Origin: Nocardioides sp. AX2bis
GTDB lineage: Bacteria > Actinomycetota > Actinomycetes > Propionibacteriales > Nocardioidaceae
Assembly: GCF_902506435.1 (NCBI RefSeq)
Contig: NZ_LR733215.1
Location: 2,519,509-2,583,508 of the forward strand
Direction of reading: 5' to 3'
Length of the DNA stretch: 64,000 nt
The stretch's first letter is position 1, and the number at the start of each line of letters is the position of its first letter. Under the pieces are notes generated by a model. That model was given only the letters and a program-made list of their open reading frames with translations. It did not search any database and was not told where the DNA came from. The translations under genes were made by a program, and so were the position numbers. This document shows positions 9,805-19,921 of the stretch, piece after piece.

Positions 9805-10364
9805 CAGTCGTCCTCCTCGCTCGAGGCGACGACGTCGTCGCCCTCGTCGTCCGTGCCGTCGTTCTCGTCGTTCTCGTCGTTCTCGTCGCCCTCGGGGTCC
9901 GTGGGCCTGGCCCGGCGGTTCAGCTCCACCTGCACCAGGGCGCGGGCCACGTCGGCGTACGCGAGCGTGGTGGGGGTGCCGTCGACGTCGAGGTCGACCG
10001 AGTCGGGGCCGGCGGCCACGACCCGCCCGGTGACCGGGTCGCCCTCGTGCAGGGTCACCCTCACCAGGCGGTCGACGTTGCGGCGCCAGTGACGCTCGAG
10101 GGTCAGCGGGCGGTCGACGCCGCGCGAGGTCACCTCGAGGGTGTAGGGGTGCTGGCCCATCACGTCGGAGGCCTCGAGCACCTCGTCGACGCGACGGGTG
10201 GCCTCGGCGACGTCGTCGAGGGTGACGCCACCGTCCTGGTCGACGGCCACGCGCAGCACGCGGCGCTTGCCGGCCGGCGTCAGCTCCACGGCCTCGAGGT
10301 CGAGCCCGAGCTCGAGCAGGGGGCCTGCGAGCTCGTCGGCGATCCGGTCCTGGGGCGCGTTCAC
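9804..10364 (-). CDS. rimP: Ribosome maturation factor RimP
   Basis: 186 residues from a GTG at 10364, chosen because an AGGAGGA ribosome-binding site lies 7-8 bases upstream; the frame itself is open for 17 more codons. RimP acts in 30S assembly. The conserved RGVDRPL and the N-terminal [16 protein letters not shown] region are present. The last ~35 residues are highly acidic and include a tandem Glu-Asn-Asp repeat. It heads the rimP-nusA-ylxR-infB run. A GC hairpin (arms CCCGCG and CGCGGG, 10396-10412) and a TAGGAT box on the minus strand just upstream may belong to its promoter. Confidence 0.94.
   Translation of the reverse strand: MNAPQDRIADELAGPLLELGLDLEAVELTPAGKRRVLRVAVDQDGGVTLDDVAEATRRVDEVLEASDVMGQHPYTLEVTSRGVDRPLTLERHWRRNVDRLVRVTLHEGDPVTGRVVAAGPDSVDLDVDGTPTTLAYADVARALVQVELNRRARPTDPEGDENDENDENDGTDDEGDDVVASSEEDD
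9861..9887. repeat. 9-bp tandem repeat x3 inside rimP
   Basis: Three perfect copies of GTTCTCGTC (plus strand). They encode the repeated Glu-Asn-Asp in the acidic tail of RimP. The length keeps the frame, so copy number could vary without breaking the gene. Confidence 0.8.
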
Positions 10365-10487
10365 GGTGCCGTCCTCCTGTGCTGTTGTGGTCGAGCCCGC
10401 GGCGCGCGCGGGCAAGGGACGATCCTAGGGCATGGCGACGTCCTCGCCGGCCGGGCCGTGGAGCCGGCGCGGGTAGGCTCACCGCCC

Positions 10488-11087
10488 GTGACCCCGACCG
10501 CCGCCCCGACTCCGGCACGGGTGCCGGCACGGGTGCCGGCCTCCCGCCGGGGGCTGCTGCTCGGCGGCGCGGGCCTGAGCCTGCTCCTGGTGGGCTGCAG
10601 CGCCGGCAGCGACGCCCCGGCCTCGCGGGAGGGTGCCCTGAGCCCCGCCACGACGGGGACGCCGGACGGGGCCCCGAACGGCGCGCAGGAGCCCACCGAC
10701 GACGCCGACCTGGTGGGCACGGCCCGCGAGGCGCTGGCGGCGGCGGCCACGCTGGTGACGGTGGCTCAGCGCTCGGTGCCGTCCCTGCGGGGCGTGCTCG
10801 CCCCGCTCCTGGCGCTGCACGAGGCCCACGCGGAGGCGCTCGGCCAGCCGCTCGACCTGCCCCGGGCCACCCGGCGGGCCGCCCCGGCCGACCCGCTGCT
10901 GGCCCTGGTGCGCGACCGGGAGGAGCAGCTGCGGATCCGTCTCGCCGACCTCTCCGTCGCCGCCGACAGCGGTGCGCTGGCCCGGCTGCTGGCCTCGATG
11001 TCGGCCGGCCTCGCCCAGCGGTTGGCGGTGCTGCCGACCACCGCGCCCGCTGCTGCACCCGGCGCCGGTCGCCGGGGCCGGTCGTGA
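10488..11087 (+). CDS. Small lipoprotein of unknown function
   Basis: 199 residues from a GTG. The N-terminus has a basic stretch and a hydrophobic segment ending in the lipobox LLVGC near residue 37, so it is probably a lipidated protein exported to the outer face of the membrane. A low-complexity Ala/Pro/Thr linker follows, then an Ala/Leu-rich, probably helical domain with regularly spaced Arg and Glu. It overlaps the DUF4439 gene by four bases (GTGA), so both are probably translated from one message. This pair is divergent from rimP. I do not recognise a function. Confidence 0.75.
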   Translation: MTPTAAPTPARVPARVPASRRGLLLGGAGLSLLLVGCSAGSDAPASREGALSPATTGTPDGAPNGAQEPTDDADLVGTAREALAAAATLVTVAQRSVPSLRGVLAPLLALHEAHAEALGQPLDLPRATRRAAPADPLLALVRDREEQLRIRLADLSVAADSGALARLLASMSAGLAQRLAVLPTTAPAAAPGAGRRGRS

Positions 11088-11539
11088 CGCCCCGCGAGGC
11101 GCTGCAGGACGCGCTCGCCGCCGAGCACGCCGCCCTGTGGGTGCACGGTCTGCTCGGGGCGCAGACCTCGCGGACCACGGACCCCGCGCTGGCGGGCCTG
11201 CTCGACGAGGCCTACGCCGCCCACCGGGAGCGGCGCGACCGGCTCACGGAGCTGCTGGTCGCCGACGGCGCCGAGCCCGTGGCCGCGCTGGCGGCGTACG
11301 ACGTGCCGGGCGACCTGGGCACGGCCGCCGGCATCGAGCGGGCGGCGCTCGACCTGGAGCGCGGGTGTGCCGCCGTCTGGGCGACGGTGGTGGAGAGCAC
11401 CGTGGGCGAACGACGTCGCCTGGCGGTGGCGGTGCTGACGGAGACAGCGGTCCGCGAACTCGACTTCCGGGGAACGCCCGAGATGTTCCCCGGATCGTCG
11501 AGCACGCGGACCGCTGAGGGCCCGGGACAGGAGCCATGA
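11084..11539 (+). CDS. DUF4439 ferritin-like domain protein
   Basis: 151 residues, starting at a GTG that overlaps the stop of the preceding lipoprotein gene. It starts with [18 protein letters not shown] and continues as four mainly helical segments with repeated Glu/His positions ([32 protein letters not shown]). This resembles DUF4439, a ferritin-like four-helix family common in actinobacteria. No metal-binding role has been shown for the family as far as I know. The coupled lipoprotein suggests that the two act together. Confidence 0.75.
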   Translation: MTPREALQDALAAEHAALWVHGLLGAQTSRTTDPALAGLLDEAYAAHRERRDRLTELLVADGAEPVAALAAYDVPGDLGTAAGIERAALDLERGCAAVWATVVESTVGERRRLAVAVLTETAVRELDFRGTPEMFPGSSSTRTAEGPGQEP

Positions 11540-11693
11540 GGTCCGCGGCCGGTGTGGGCTCCGACCGCTTCCCTCGAGGAAGACTGTGCCCCAGGACGAG
11601 GCCCCCCGCGAGAGCCTCCGCTCCTCACGTCTTCGCATTGCAGGAACCTGCAGAGACGGGGTCGTGGCGGCCGCGGAGCCAGGACGCCGGGGC

Positions 11694-12668
11694 TCAGGCC
11701 CGGTAGGCGGCGAACGCCGACCGCATCCGGGCGACCTGGCCGTCGCTGAAGCGCTCGTAGCAGGCGTCGTCGCTGTAGTCCATGTAGTTGTGCACCGGGT
11801 CGTTGCCCGGCAGCCGGCAGGAGTCGCGCCCCACGGGGCAGCCGCTGCTCTCGCTGCGCTGCGCCGGGGTGTCGCGGACCAGGTCGTTGCGGCGCGTGCA
11901 GCCGCCCTGGAACGTGTGGTAGAGCCCCAGCCAGTGCCCCACCTCGTGGGTGGCGGTCCTGCCCTGGTCGAACCGCTCGAGGTCGCCCCCCGGAAGGGAG
12001 CCGACGTTGACCCGCACCCCGTCGATCCTCGGTCGGTCGGCCTGGTCCCAGGGGAAGGTGGCCACCCCGAGGTACTCGAAGTCGACCAGCCAGATGTTCA
12101 GGGCACGGGCCCCGCCGCGGTGGGTCTCGGCGCGGTACTCCTCGCTGAGGCGGTCCTGGTGGTAGCGGTCGTCGTAGGTCCGGTCGATGCCGGACAGGTC
12201 GAAGTCGAACCCGGAGCCGGCGTACGTCCGGTCGAGCACCCGGACCTGCCGGCGGACGGCGTCGCGACCGACGTCGCCCTCGCCGTCCTCACCGGCCATC
12301 ACGTGGACGTAGGTCGGCACGTCCCGCGCTGCGGCCGCGCCCGGGGCCCGCTGCGCCAGGAGCAGGTCGGTGCGCGCCTCGATCGCGCGCTGCTCGGCCG
12401 GCGTGACCTCGCGGTGGTCGGGACCCTGGGTCGCCCGGCTCGTCCGCGCCGCCGGGCCTGCGGAGGCGTCCGCGGACGTCTCGCGCCCGGGACCCTGCTG
12501 GTGCCCACCGGCGCGGCAGCCGGTCTCCGTGGAGCTCGCGACGGCCGAGGACGGCTCCGGGGACGGGGAGGGCGCCGGCGCCGCGGTGGCGGCCGGACCG
12601 GTGGCGATCAGGGCCGCGGTCGCGAGGGCCACGGCGGCGAGGGGGCGCAGGGAGCTGGTCAGGCGCAC
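11694..12668 (-). CDS. Secreted M43-family zinc metalloprotease
   Basis: 324 residues from a GTG with a GGAGAGG site. A Sec signal peptide (VRLTSSLRPLAAVALATAAL to about residue 30) is followed by a Ser/Pro/Thr-rich linker. The catalytic domain has the extended zinc motif HEVGHWLGLYH and a downstream NYMDYSDDACYERFS segment with the Met-turn, as in the pappalysin (M43) family. Four cysteines around the active site (GGC, SSGC, DSC and DDAC) suggest disulfides. It should degrade proteins outside the cell. It is the second of two minus-strand genes after an alpha/beta hydrolase and converges on the DUF4439 gene. Confidence 0.88.
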   Translation of the reverse strand: MRLTSSLRPLAAVALATAALIATGPAATAAPAPSPSPEPSSAVASSTETGCRAGGHQQGPGRETSADASAGPAARTSRATQGPDHREVTPAEQRAIEARTDLLLAQRAPGAAAARDVPTYVHVMAGEDGEGDVGRDAVRRQVRVLDRTYAGSGFDFDLSGIDRTYDDRYHQDRLSEEYRAETHRGGARALNIWLVDFEYLGVATFPWDQADRPRIDGVRVNVGSLPGGDLERFDQGRTATHEVGHWLGLYHTFQGGCTRRNDLVRDTPAQRSESSGCPVGRDSCRLPGNDPVHNYMDYSDDACYERFSDGQVARMRSAFAAYRA

Positions 12669-12735
12669 GAGGTGTGCCTCTCCGTCGGGCCGCGGGGGCG
12701 GCAGGGGCTCCCGGCGGCGCCGGGAGCGGACCCGC

Positions 12736-13611
12736 TCAGCCTGCCTCACGGGTGGCCCCCGCGGCCAGGACGCCCCGGTCCGGGCCGGGCGGGAGGACGC
12801 CGAGGGCGTCCGCCAGGACGCGGGCCACGGCCGGCACGCCCAGGTAGAGCTCGGCGCCGTGGCGTGCCGGCGGGAGCCGCACCGGGAGGTCGACCGCTGC
12901 GGGGAACAGGCGTGCGCTGCCCCGGCCCAGCGGGACGAGGTCGCGCGGGCTGTGCAGGTTGACCCAGGACCCGACCCGGTCGTAGGGGAAGGACGCCTGG
13001 GTGCGTCCCGGGCCGCGGTGCAGCGACGGCCAGCCGGCCGGGCTGCCCAGGGTGACCAGGCGCGGCACCCGGACACCGGCGGGCAGGTGCGGCAGCAGGT
13101 CCAGCGCCACCAGCGAGCCGAGGCTGTGGGCGAGGACCACCACCTCGTCGTCGTCGCCGGTCGCCGGGCGGGCGCGGGCATCCAGCCCGGTGAGCACGCG
13201 GTCCAGGACGCGGTGGCGCAGGGCCGGGTCGCGCCGGTAGTGCTCGACGTGGCGCATGGAGGCGCTCACCGCGCCCCACAGGTGGCGGCCGGCCTCGTAG
13301 ACCGGCGACGGCACGAGGTGCCGACCGGCCACCGGCGCTCCCAGGACGTCGGCGAGCCGCTGCCGCTCGACCATGAAGGCACCCCGCGCCGCGGCCGCGC
13401 CGACGGCGTCGTAGGTCGGTTCGCACGCGGGAGGAACCGGCAGCACGCGGTCCCCGGCGAGCAGGTCGACGTAGTCCGGCACCAGGAGGTCCTCGCCCTG
13501 CCGGAGCGGGGCGAGGCCGTGACTCGCCAGGGCACGGTCGAGCGCGGACCGCCACCGCCCGCCGCGTACCCGCTCCCCCACCCCGTGCAGGTAGAGGACC
13601 CTCCGGCCCAT
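12736..13611 (-). CDS. Putative alpha/beta hydrolase
   Basis: 291 residues from an ATG. The first strand and oxyanion region are RRVLYLHGVGERV, and the nucleophile elbow is AHSLGSLVALD, with Ser as likely nucleophile. A later HSPRDLVPL may hold the acid, and the family histidine is not obvious. Predicted to be an esterase- or lipase-like cytosolic enzyme; I cannot name a substrate. No signal peptide is visible. It starts eight bases after the proS stop, so it may be read from the proS transcript. The metalloprotease follows after 67 bases. Confidence 0.7.
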   Translation of the reverse strand: MGRRVLYLHGVGERVRGGRWRSALDRALASHGLAPLRQGEDLLVPDYVDLLAGDRVLPVPPACEPTYDAVGAAAARGAFMVERQRLADVLGAPVAGRHLVPSPVYEAGRHLWGAVSASMRHVEHYRRDPALRHRVLDRVLTGLDARARPATGDDDEVVVLAHSLGSLVALDLLPHLPAGVRVPRLVTLGSPAGWPSLHRGPGRTQASFPYDRVGSWVNLHSPRDLVPLGRGSARLFPAAVDLPVRLPPARHGAELYLGVPAVARVLADALGVLPPGPDRGVLAAGATREAG

Positions 13612-13619
13612 GCGTGCCC

Positions 13620-15407
13620 TCAGCCGCGGACGAGGGCGACGAGGTGGTCGACGACGTGCTCGGCCGCGACGTCCTCCCGCACCCCGGTACGCCGGTCCTT
13701 GACCTCGATGGTGCCGTCGGCCAGGGACTTGCCGACCACGACGATGGTCGGCACGCCGATCAGCTCGGCGTCCTTGAACTTCACCCCGGGGCTGACCTTG
13801 TGCCGGTCGTCGTAGATCACCTCGACGCCGGCGGCGTCGAGCGCGTGCGCGACCCGCTCGGCGGCGGCCTTGACCGCCTCGTCCTTGCCGGCCGCGACCA
13901 GGTGGACGTCGGCCGGGGCCAGCTCGCGGGGCCAGCACAGGCCCTGCTCGTCGAGGGTGCCCTCGGCCACCACGGCCACGGCGCGGGTGATGCCGACGCC
14001 GTAGGAGCCCATGGTGACGGTCACCAGCTTGCCGTTCTCGTCCAGCACCTGGAGGTCCAGGGCGTCGGCGTACTTGCGGCCGAGCGCGAAGATGTGGCCC
14101 ATCTCGATGCCGCGCGCGGTCTCCAGGACGCCGTCGTCGCACACCGGGCAGGCATCGCCGTCACGGACCTCGGCGGCCTCGATGGTGCCGTCGGGGGTGA
14201 AGTCGCGCCCGGCGACGAGGTCGACCACGTGGCTGCTGTCGACGTTGGCGCCGGTGACCCACCGGGTCCCCTCGACGACCCGGGGGTCGACCAGGAAGCG
14301 GATGCCGGACTCGCTCTTCTCGCCGAGCACGGGCGCACCGGTGGGCCCGGCGCCGGGGCCGATGTAGCCCTTGACCAGGCTGGGGTGCCGGGCGAACTCG
14401 GTCTCGTCGAAGGCGTGGACCTCGATCGGCTCGAGCTGGCCCTCCAGGCGCTTCTGGTCGACCTCGCGGTCGCCGGGGACCCCGATCGCCAGGGGCTCAC
14501 GGGTGCCGTCGGGGTGCTGGAGGGTGACCAGGACGTTCTTCAGGGTGTCCGCGGCCTCCCAGGCCCGGTCCTCGCGGGGGAGGGCGGCGTTCAGGTGGTC
14601 CACCAGCGTGGCGATCGTGGGCGTGCCGGGCGTGTCCTCGGCGTGGGCGGCGGGCGCGTCGTCGTACGCGACCGCCTGCGGCGCACGGACCTCGACGGCC
14701 TCGACGTTGGCGGCGTAGTCGCAGGTCGTGCAGCGGACGTAGGTGTCCTCGCCGACCGCGGCCTTGGCCAGGAACTCCTCCGAGCGCGAGCCGCCCATGG
14801 CACCCGAGGTGGCCTTGACCACGACGTAGTCGAAGCCGAGCCGGTCGAAGATCCGGACGTAGGCGTCGCGGTGGGCCTGGTAGCTGACGTCGAGCCCGGC
14901 GTCGTCGACGTCGAAGGAGTAGGAGTCCTTCATGATGAACTCGCGTCCGCGGAGCACGCCGGCGCGAGGACGCGCCTCGTCGCGGTACTTGGTCTGCACC
15001 TGGTAGATCGACAGCGGCAGGTCCTTGTAGGAGGAGTAGAGGTCCTTCACGATGAGGGTGAACATCTCCTCGTGCGTGGGCCCGAGCAGGTAGTCGGCGC
15101 CCTTGCGGTCCTTCAGCCGGAAGATGCCGTCGCCGTACTCGCTCCAGCGCCCCGAGGCCTCGTAGGGCTCCTTGGGCAGCAGCGCGGGGAAGGACAGCTC
15201 CTGGGCGCCGATGGCGTCCATCTCCTGGCGCACGATCCGCTCGACCTTGCGCAGCACGCGCAGGCCCAGCGGCAGCCAGGTGTAGATGCCGGGGGCGGCG
15301 CGGCGGATGTAGCCGGCGCGGACGAGCAGGCGGTGGCTCGGCACCTCGGCGTCCGCGGGGTCGTCCCTCAACGTGCGCACGAACAGGGTGGACATCCGCG
15401 TGATCAT
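13620..15407 (-). CDS. proS: Prolyl-tRNA synthetase (bacterial type)
   Basis: 595 residues. It charges tRNA-Pro. This is the long bacterial form: class II catalytic motifs (motif 2 [26 protein letters not shown] region, split by the YbaK-like editing domain in the middle), then the C-terminal anticodon-binding domain. The N-terminus [19 protein letters not shown] matches the family. The first ATG (15407) was chosen; an in-frame ATG five codons later (RMSTLF) is nearly as good. It lies in the order ispG-GNAT-proS seen in related actinobacteria, here with the dicarboxylate-transport genes inserted. Confidence 0.96.
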   Translation of the reverse strand: MITRMSTLFVRTLRDDPADAEVPSHRLLVRAGYIRRAAPGIYTWLPLGLRVLRKVERIVRQEMDAIGAQELSFPALLPKEPYEASGRWSEYGDGIFRLKDRKGADYLLGPTHEEMFTLIVKDLYSSYKDLPLSIYQVQTKYRDEARPRAGVLRGREFIMKDSYSFDVDDAGLDVSYQAHRDAYVRIFDRLGFDYVVVKATSGAMGGSRSEEFLAKAAVGEDTYVRCTTCDYAANVEAVEVRAPQAVAYDDAPAAHAEDTPGTPTIATLVDHLNAALPREDRAWEAADTLKNVLVTLQHPDGTREPLAIGVPGDREVDQKRLEGQLEPIEVHAFDETEFARHPSLVKGYIGPGAGPTGAPVLGEKSESGIRFLVDPRVVEGTRWVTGANVDSSHVVDLVAGRDFTPDGTIEAAEVRDGDACPVCDDGVLETARGIEMGHIFALGRKYADALDLQVLDENGKLVTVTMGSYGVGITRAVAVVAEGTLDEQGLCWPRELAPADVHLVAAGKDEAVKAAAERVAHALDAAGVEVIYDDRHKVSPGVKFKDAELIGVPTIVVVGKSLADGTIEVKDRRTGVREDVAAEHVVDHLVALVRG

Positions 15408-15460
15408 GCGCTCAGCGTAGGTGGCGGGGACCTCGCCGCACGAACCAGTTCCCGCCGGGC

Positions 15461-15838
15461 TCAGCGTCCGCGGGCCACCCGGAGCGCGACGCCGACCAGC
15501 GGCGCCTGGAGCGGGACGCGGGCGAGCGTGCCGATCCGCCAGGCACGGCTGCGGGCACGGCGACCGTCCAGGGCCATCTGGACGTTGCCCGGCAGGATCG
15601 CCAGCAGCAGCGCGGCGGTGGCCCAGCCACCTGCCTGCCGGGTGGCGGGGTGCAGCACCGCGGCGGCGCAGGCCAGCTCGGCCACCCCCGAGAGGTGCAC
15701 GGTCCGCCGCGGCCCGACCGGCACCCACGAGGGCACCAGCGGCTCGAAGACCTGCGGGCGCGCGAGGTGGAGCACGCCGCTGGCGGCGAACGCACCGGTC
15801 AGCGCGCGGGCGGGCAGGGTCAGCGGAGCGGCGGTCAC
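15461..15838 (-). CDS. DoxX-like small membrane protein
   Basis: 125 residues from a GTG. Three or four hydrophobic segments ([57 protein letters not shown]) and the motif [13 protein letters not shown] resemble DoxX/SURF4-type small membrane proteins. Possible roles in redox or membrane assembly are known only for distant relatives. It lies between the GNAT gene and proS on the same strand. Confidence 0.7.
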   Translation of the reverse strand: MTAAPLTLPARALTGAFAASGVLHLARPQVFEPLVPSWVPVGPRRTVHLSGVAELACAAAVLHPATRQAGGWATAALLLAILPGNVQMALDGRRARSRAWRIGTLARVPLQAPLVGVALRVARGR

Positions 15839-15879
15839 GCGCCCACCGTAGGGGGCCGGTCCCGCGCCCGGGTCCCGGC

Positions 15880-16719
15880 TCAGAACATGACGGTCGAGAA
15901 CCGGGCGGTCTCGACGAAGCCGGCGCGGGCGTAGGCGCGGCGGGCGGTGGTGTTCCACTCGTTGACGTAGAGCGAGACCGTCGGGGCGATCTCGGCCTGG
16001 ACCAGCGCGGCCACGGCGGCCATCCCGGCGGTGGCCAGGCCGCGACCGCGGTGGGCGGGCGGGACCCACACCCCCTGGACCTGCGCCGCGGCGCCGGTCG
16101 CGCAGGCGACCTCGGCCTTGAAGACCAGCTCGTCACCGTCGTAGCGGGCGAAGGACCAGCCGCGGCTGACCAGCTGGGCCACCCGGGTGCGGTAGAGGTC
16201 GGAGCCGCCCTGCTCGGGCGAGATGCCGACCTCCTCGGTGTACATCGCCACGCACGCCGGGTAGAGCGTCTCGAGGTCGTCGCGCGTGGTGCGCCGCACC
16301 CCGGGGTCGGGCTCGACGGCGGGAGCACCGCGCAGCTCCAGGTGCGGCTGGAGCCACCGACGCTCACGGGGCCGGCCCCAGGTCCGGGCCGCCTGGTTCC
16401 AGAACGCCCGGACCGGCTCGTGCCGCCCGACCAGCGTCGAGGCGGTGCGGTGCACGCTCAGGGCCTTCTCGGCGAAGACCCGCGCGTCGTCCTCGTCGGC
16501 CTGCACCGGCACGATGTTGGCCCCCGCGTGGCAGGCCGCGACCAGCTCGCCGTCGCGGTAGCGGCCCCACATCTCCCCGCCCAGCCAGCGCGGCTCGAGG
16601 CGGGTGGTCGCGGCCCGGTGCAGGACGAAGACGTTGACGACGGGGTCGCGGCCCGCGAGCGCGCCGAACTCCTCGAGGTCGTCGGACCCGAGCACGCGGA
16701 CCCCGTGACGGGTGGACAC
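15880..16719 (-). CDS. GNAT acetyltransferase with N-terminal DUF4081 domain
   Basis: 279 residues from a GTG. The N-terminal half ([19 protein letters not shown], and [27 protein letters not shown]) matches the DUF4081 domain found fused to acetyltransferases next to ispG and proS in actinobacteria. The C-terminal half is a GNAT fold with the acetyl-CoA loop [14 protein letters not shown], then [19 protein letters not shown]. The acceptor is unknown. A 26-bp palindrome lies 14 bases upstream of the start. Confidence 0.85.
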   Translation of the reverse strand: MSTRHGVRVLGSDDLEEFGALAGRDPVVNVFVLHRAATTRLEPRWLGGEMWGRYRDGELVAACHAGANIVPVQADEDDARVFAEKALSVHRTASTLVGRHEPVRAFWNQAARTWGRPRERRWLQPHLELRGAPAVEPDPGVRRTTRDDLETLYPACVAMYTEEVGISPEQGGSDLYRTRVAQLVSRGWSFARYDGDELVFKAEVACATGAAAQVQGVWVPPAHRGRGLATAGMAAVAALVQAEIAPTVSLYVNEWNTTARRAYARAGFVETARFSTVMF

Positions 16720-16732
16720 GCGTCCGAGCCTA

Positions 16733-16758
16733 GTGGGCGCCGCCCGGGCGGCGCCCAC
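16733..16758. terminator. Perfect 26-bp palindrome between dctA and the GNAT gene
   Basis: Two exact 13-base halves: GTGGGCGCCGCCC at 16733-16745 and its complement at 16746-16758. As RNA it would fold into an 11-bp stem with a CCGG loop. It lies 24 bases after the dctA stop, so it is a likely dctA terminator. A perfect dyad could also be a protein-binding site in front of the GNAT gene. Confidence 0.65.
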
Positions 16759-16782
16759 CGAGTCGTACGGGACGGGTCGGGG

Positions 16783-18186
16783 CTAGCCCGCGGTGGACGG
16801 GGTCGTCGCCGAGGACCCCACCCGGCCGGCCGGCGAGGAGCGCTCGGCCTCGTACTCGTCGTCGACCATGTCGCTCTCGTCGAACGGGTGCAGGCCGTCG
16901 AGCACCTCGTTGAGCCGCTGCTTGTCGAGGCCGCCGGTCCACTGCCCGACCAGCAGGGTCGCGATCGAGTTCCCGGCGAAGTTGGTGACCGCGCGGGCCT
17001 CCGACATGAACCGGTCGATGCCGACGATGAGGCCGACGCCGTCGAGCAGCTCGGGCCGGTGCGAGGCGAGCCCGCCGGCCAGGGTGGCCAGGCCGGCGCC
17101 GGTGACGCCGGCGGCGCCCTTCGAGGCGATGATCATGAAGACCAGCAGGGAGATCTGCTCGCTGATGCTCAGCGGCAGGCCGAGCGCGTCCGCGACGAAG
17201 ATCGAGGCCATCGTCAGGTAGATCGCGGTGCCGTCGAGGTTGAAGGAGTAGCCGGTGGGCACGACGACGCCGACGGTGGTCTTCTCGACCCCGGCGTGCT
17301 CCATCTTGGCGATCAGGCGGGGCAGCGCCGACTCCGAGGAGGACGTCGAGACGATCAGCAGGAACTCGCGGCCGAGGTAGCGGAACAGCTTCAGCACGTT
17401 AACCCCGGTGACGGCCTTGAGGATCGTGCCGAGCACCAGGAACACGAACAGGAAGCAGGTGACGTAGAACCCGATCATGATCGTGGCCAGGCTCTTCAGC
17501 GCGTCGACGCCGGTCTCGCCGACCACGCCGGCGATGGCGCCGAACGCGCCGATCGGGGCGGCCCACATGATCATCGCCAGCACCTTGAAGACCACGCGCT
17601 GCAGGTGGCCGATGCCGGTCAGGATCGGCTGACCGGCGCGGCCCAGGCCCTGGATCGCGAAGCCGACCAGGAGCGCCACGAGCAGGGTCTGGAGGACCTC
17701 GCCCTCGGTCAGCGCCGAGAACAGCGAGGTCGGGATGATGCCGAGGACGAAGTCGGTGGTGCTGCTGGCCTCCCCGGCCTGCTCGGCGCCCGCAGCCGCG
17801 GTGTCGGGCGTCAGGTTGAGGCCCTCGCCCGGGTCCAGGATGTTGCCGACGACCAGGCCGATGGCCAGGGCGACCGTCGACATCGACAGGAAGTAGACCA
17901 GGGCGAGGATGCCGACCTTGCCGACGTGGGCGGCGCTGCGCACCGAGCCGATGCCGAGCACCAGCGTGCAGAAGATGACCGGCGAGATCATCATCTTGAT
18001 GAGGTTGACGAAGGCCTCGCCGATGGGCTTGAGCTGGACGGCGAACTCGGGGGCGACGAAGCCCACCACGATGCCGAGCAGGACCGCGGCGATCACCGCG
18101 AGGTACAGGTAGTGCGAGCGGTCGCGACGCTTCGTGGGCGTCGCGGTGCTGTCGGCCCGCGGGGACGCGGTCGGGTCGTGGCTCAT
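16783..18186 (-). CDS. dctA: C4-dicarboxylate:cation symporter (DctA type)
   Basis: 467 residues, from an ATG with an AGAGGAG site. It imports succinate, fumarate or malate with protons or sodium. Eight or more membrane helices and the two re-entrant regions of the dicarboxylate/amino acid:cation symporter family are visible. Signatures include STSSSESALPRLIAKME, PTGYSFNLDGTAIYLT and the ASKGAAGVTGAGLATLA loop. The C-terminal ~40 residues are cytoplasmic and acidic. It is divergent from a sensor kinase/response regulator pair of the DctS/DctR type, which probably controls it. Confidence 0.9.
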   Translation of the reverse strand: MSHDPTASPRADSTATPTKRRDRSHYLYLAVIAAVLLGIVVGFVAPEFAVQLKPIGEAFVNLIKMMISPVIFCTLVLGIGSVRSAAHVGKVGILALVYFLSMSTVALAIGLVVGNILDPGEGLNLTPDTAAAGAEQAGEASSTTDFVLGIIPTSLFSALTEGEVLQTLLVALLVGFAIQGLGRAGQPILTGIGHLQRVVFKVLAMIMWAAPIGAFGAIAGVVGETGVDALKSLATIMIGFYVTCFLFVFLVLGTILKAVTGVNVLKLFRYLGREFLLIVSTSSSESALPRLIAKMEHAGVEKTTVGVVVPTGYSFNLDGTAIYLTMASIFVADALGLPLSISEQISLLVFMIIASKGAAGVTGAGLATLAGGLASHRPELLDGVGLIVGIDRFMSEARAVTNFAGNSIATLLVGQWTGGLDKQRLNEVLDGLHPFDESDMVDDEYEAERSSPAGRVGSSATTPSTAG

Positions 18187-18231
18187 GGCTCTCCTCTGGT
18201 CGGGCGCTGCCGGCCCAGTCTCGGGCGGCCT

Positions 18232-18245
18232 GTGACCGGCGTCAC
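18232..18245. promoter_or_regulatory. Possible operator in the dctA-dctS divergent region
   Basis: A dyad GTGAC-CGGC-GTCAC followed by a doubled GTTGTGGTC in the 109-bp region between the divergent dctA and sensor-kinase genes. Position suggests a binding site for the adjacent response regulator. The assignment rests on position and symmetry only. Confidence 0.35.
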
Positions 18246-18295
18246 CGTTGTGGTCGTTGTGGTCGCCGCCACGGCGGGTGGGACAGGATGGGCGG

Positions 18296-19921
18296 GTGGC
18301 CGGCGACCTGAAGGACCCCGACGGGTCCAGCCCGGTCGCCCGGCAGATCCTGGCGCTCCAGGTCCTCGTGGTCCTCCTGGTCGTCGTCGGGGCCTGCGCC
18401 CTGGCCTGGACCGACGCGCGACGGTCCCAGGTCGAGGACGCCCGGACCCGGGCACTCGCCGTGGCCGAGACCGTGGCCGACAACCCGCTGGTGGCCCGGC
18501 TGCTGGCCGGTCCCGGGGTGGGTGCCGACCCGGTGGCCGACGCCGGGGTGGTCGCCCGGCTGCAGCCCTACGCCGAGGTGGTGCGCGCCGACACGCGTAC
18601 CGACTTCGTCGTGGTGATGGACACCGACCGGACCCGCTTCACGCACCCCGACACGACGTTGATCGGCCAGGAGTTCATCGGCGACCTCGGCGACGCCCCG
18701 GCCGGTGGCACCTTCACCCAGGAGTACACCGGCACGCTCGGGCCCTCGATGCGGGCCGTCGTCCCGGTCGTCGACGTCGGCGGGAGCATCGTCGGCCTGG
18801 TCGCGGTGGGGATCACCACCGACCGCATCCAGGACGACCTGCTCGCCCGGGTGCCCAGCATCCTGCTGGCCGGCGCCGCCGTGCTCGGCGTCGGCCTGGC
18901 CGGCGCCTGGCTGATCAGCCGTCGCCTGCGCCGCCAGACGCACGGGCTGGGCGAGGGCGAGATCACGCGGATGTACGAGTACTACGACGCCGTGCTGCAC
19001 GCGGTGCGCGAGGGCCTGCTGCTGCTCGACCCGGACGGGCGGGTGCGGCTGTTCAACGAGGAGGCGCGGCGCCTGCTCGACCTGCCGGACGACGCGGTCG
19101 GCCGCCCCGTGGCCGAGCTGGTCCCGCCGGGCCTGGCCGGGGCCGCGGTCGACGCGGAGCCGGGCACCGACGAGATCCACCTCGCCGACGCCTCCGTCCT
19201 GGTCGTCAACAGTGCCCCGGCCCGCTGGGACGGGCGCGAGGTCGGCCGGGTGGTGACCCTGCGCGACCACACCGAGCTGCGGGCGGTCACCGGCGAGCTC
19301 GACACCGTGCGCGGCCTGGCCGAGTCGCTGCGCTCGCAGAACCACGAGGCGGCCAACCGGCTGCACACGGTGGTCTCGCTGGTCGAGCTCGGCCGGACCT
19401 CGGAGGCCGTCGCGTTCGCCACCGAGGAGCTGGCCCAGGCGCAGCTGCTCGCCGACCGCGTCGTGGCCTCGGTCGAGGACCCGGTCCTCTCGGCACTGCT
19501 GCTCGGGAAGACCGCGCAGGCCGCCGAGCGCGGGCTGACCCTGGTGATCACCGACGAGACGCAGGTCGAGGCGCTGCCGCTGGACTCGCGTGCCGCCGTC
19601 ACGGTGGTCGGCAACCTCGTCGACAACGCGCTGGACGCCGCCGCCGGCAGTGAGCGACGTCTGGTCGAGGTCGCGATCAACGCCGACGCGGACCACCTGC
19701 ACCTGCTGGTCGGCGACTCCGGCCCTGGCATCGAGGACGACGTCGTCGAGCGGGTCTTCGAGCGCGGCTGGTCGAGCAAGGAGCCCCACGACGGCACCGG
19801 GCGGGGTCTGGGCCTGGCGCTGGTCGTCTCCACCGTGCGCCGGGCCGGGGGCGACGTGCGGGTCGGGCGCTCCGCGCTCGGGGGCGCGTCGTTCGAGGTC
19901 CGGATCGGGGACGGGCGGTGA
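18296..19921 (+). CDS. Sensor histidine kinase, CitA/DcuS/DctS type
   Basis: 541 residues from a GTG with an AGGA site. Layout: first membrane helix at ~18-38; periplasmic PDC-type sensor domain ~40-185 (DFVVVMDTDRTRFTHPD, then VPVVDVGGSIVGLVAVGI); second helix ~187-208; PAS domain ~225-330 (VREGLLLLDPDGRVRLFNEEAR); kinase core with phosphoacceptor His350 in SQNHEAANRLH; N-box NLVDNALDAA; G-boxes DSGPGIED and GTGRGLGLALV. This is the architecture of carboxylate-sensing kinases. It overlaps the response regulator by four bases and is divergent from dctA, so a C4-dicarboxylate or citrate signal is likely. Confidence 0.9.
   Translation: MAGDLKDPDGSSPVARQILALQVLVVLLVVVGACALAWTDARRSQVEDARTRALAVAETVADNPLVARLLAGPGVGADPVADAGVVARLQPYAEVVRADTRTDFVVVMDTDRTRFTHPDTTLIGQEFIGDLGDAPAGGTFTQEYTGTLGPSMRAVVPVVDVGGSIVGLVAVGITTDRIQDDLLARVPSILLAGAAVLGVGLAGAWLISRRLRRQTHGLGEGEITRMYEYYDAVLHAVREGLLLLDPDGRVRLFNEEARRLLDLPDDAVGRPVAELVPPGLAGAAVDAEPGTDEIHLADASVLVVNSAPARWDGREVGRVVTLRDHTELRAVTGELDTVRGLAESLRSQNHEAANRLHTVVSLVELGRTSEAVAFATEELAQAQLLADRVVASVEDPVLSALLLGKTAQAAERGLTLVITDETQVEALPLDSRAAVTVVGNLVDNALDAAAGSERRLVEVAINADADHLHLLVGDSGPGIEDDVVERVFERGWSSKEPHDGTGRGLGLALVVSTVRRAGGDVRVGRSALGGASFEVRIGDGR

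Noticed and set aside
15421..19653. A 1410-codon open frame on the plus strand
   Set aside because: It runs antisense to proS, the GNAT gene and dctA and out of frame through the kinase gene. Long spurious frames are expected at this GC content, and the translation is Arg/Gly/Ala-rich without any domain.
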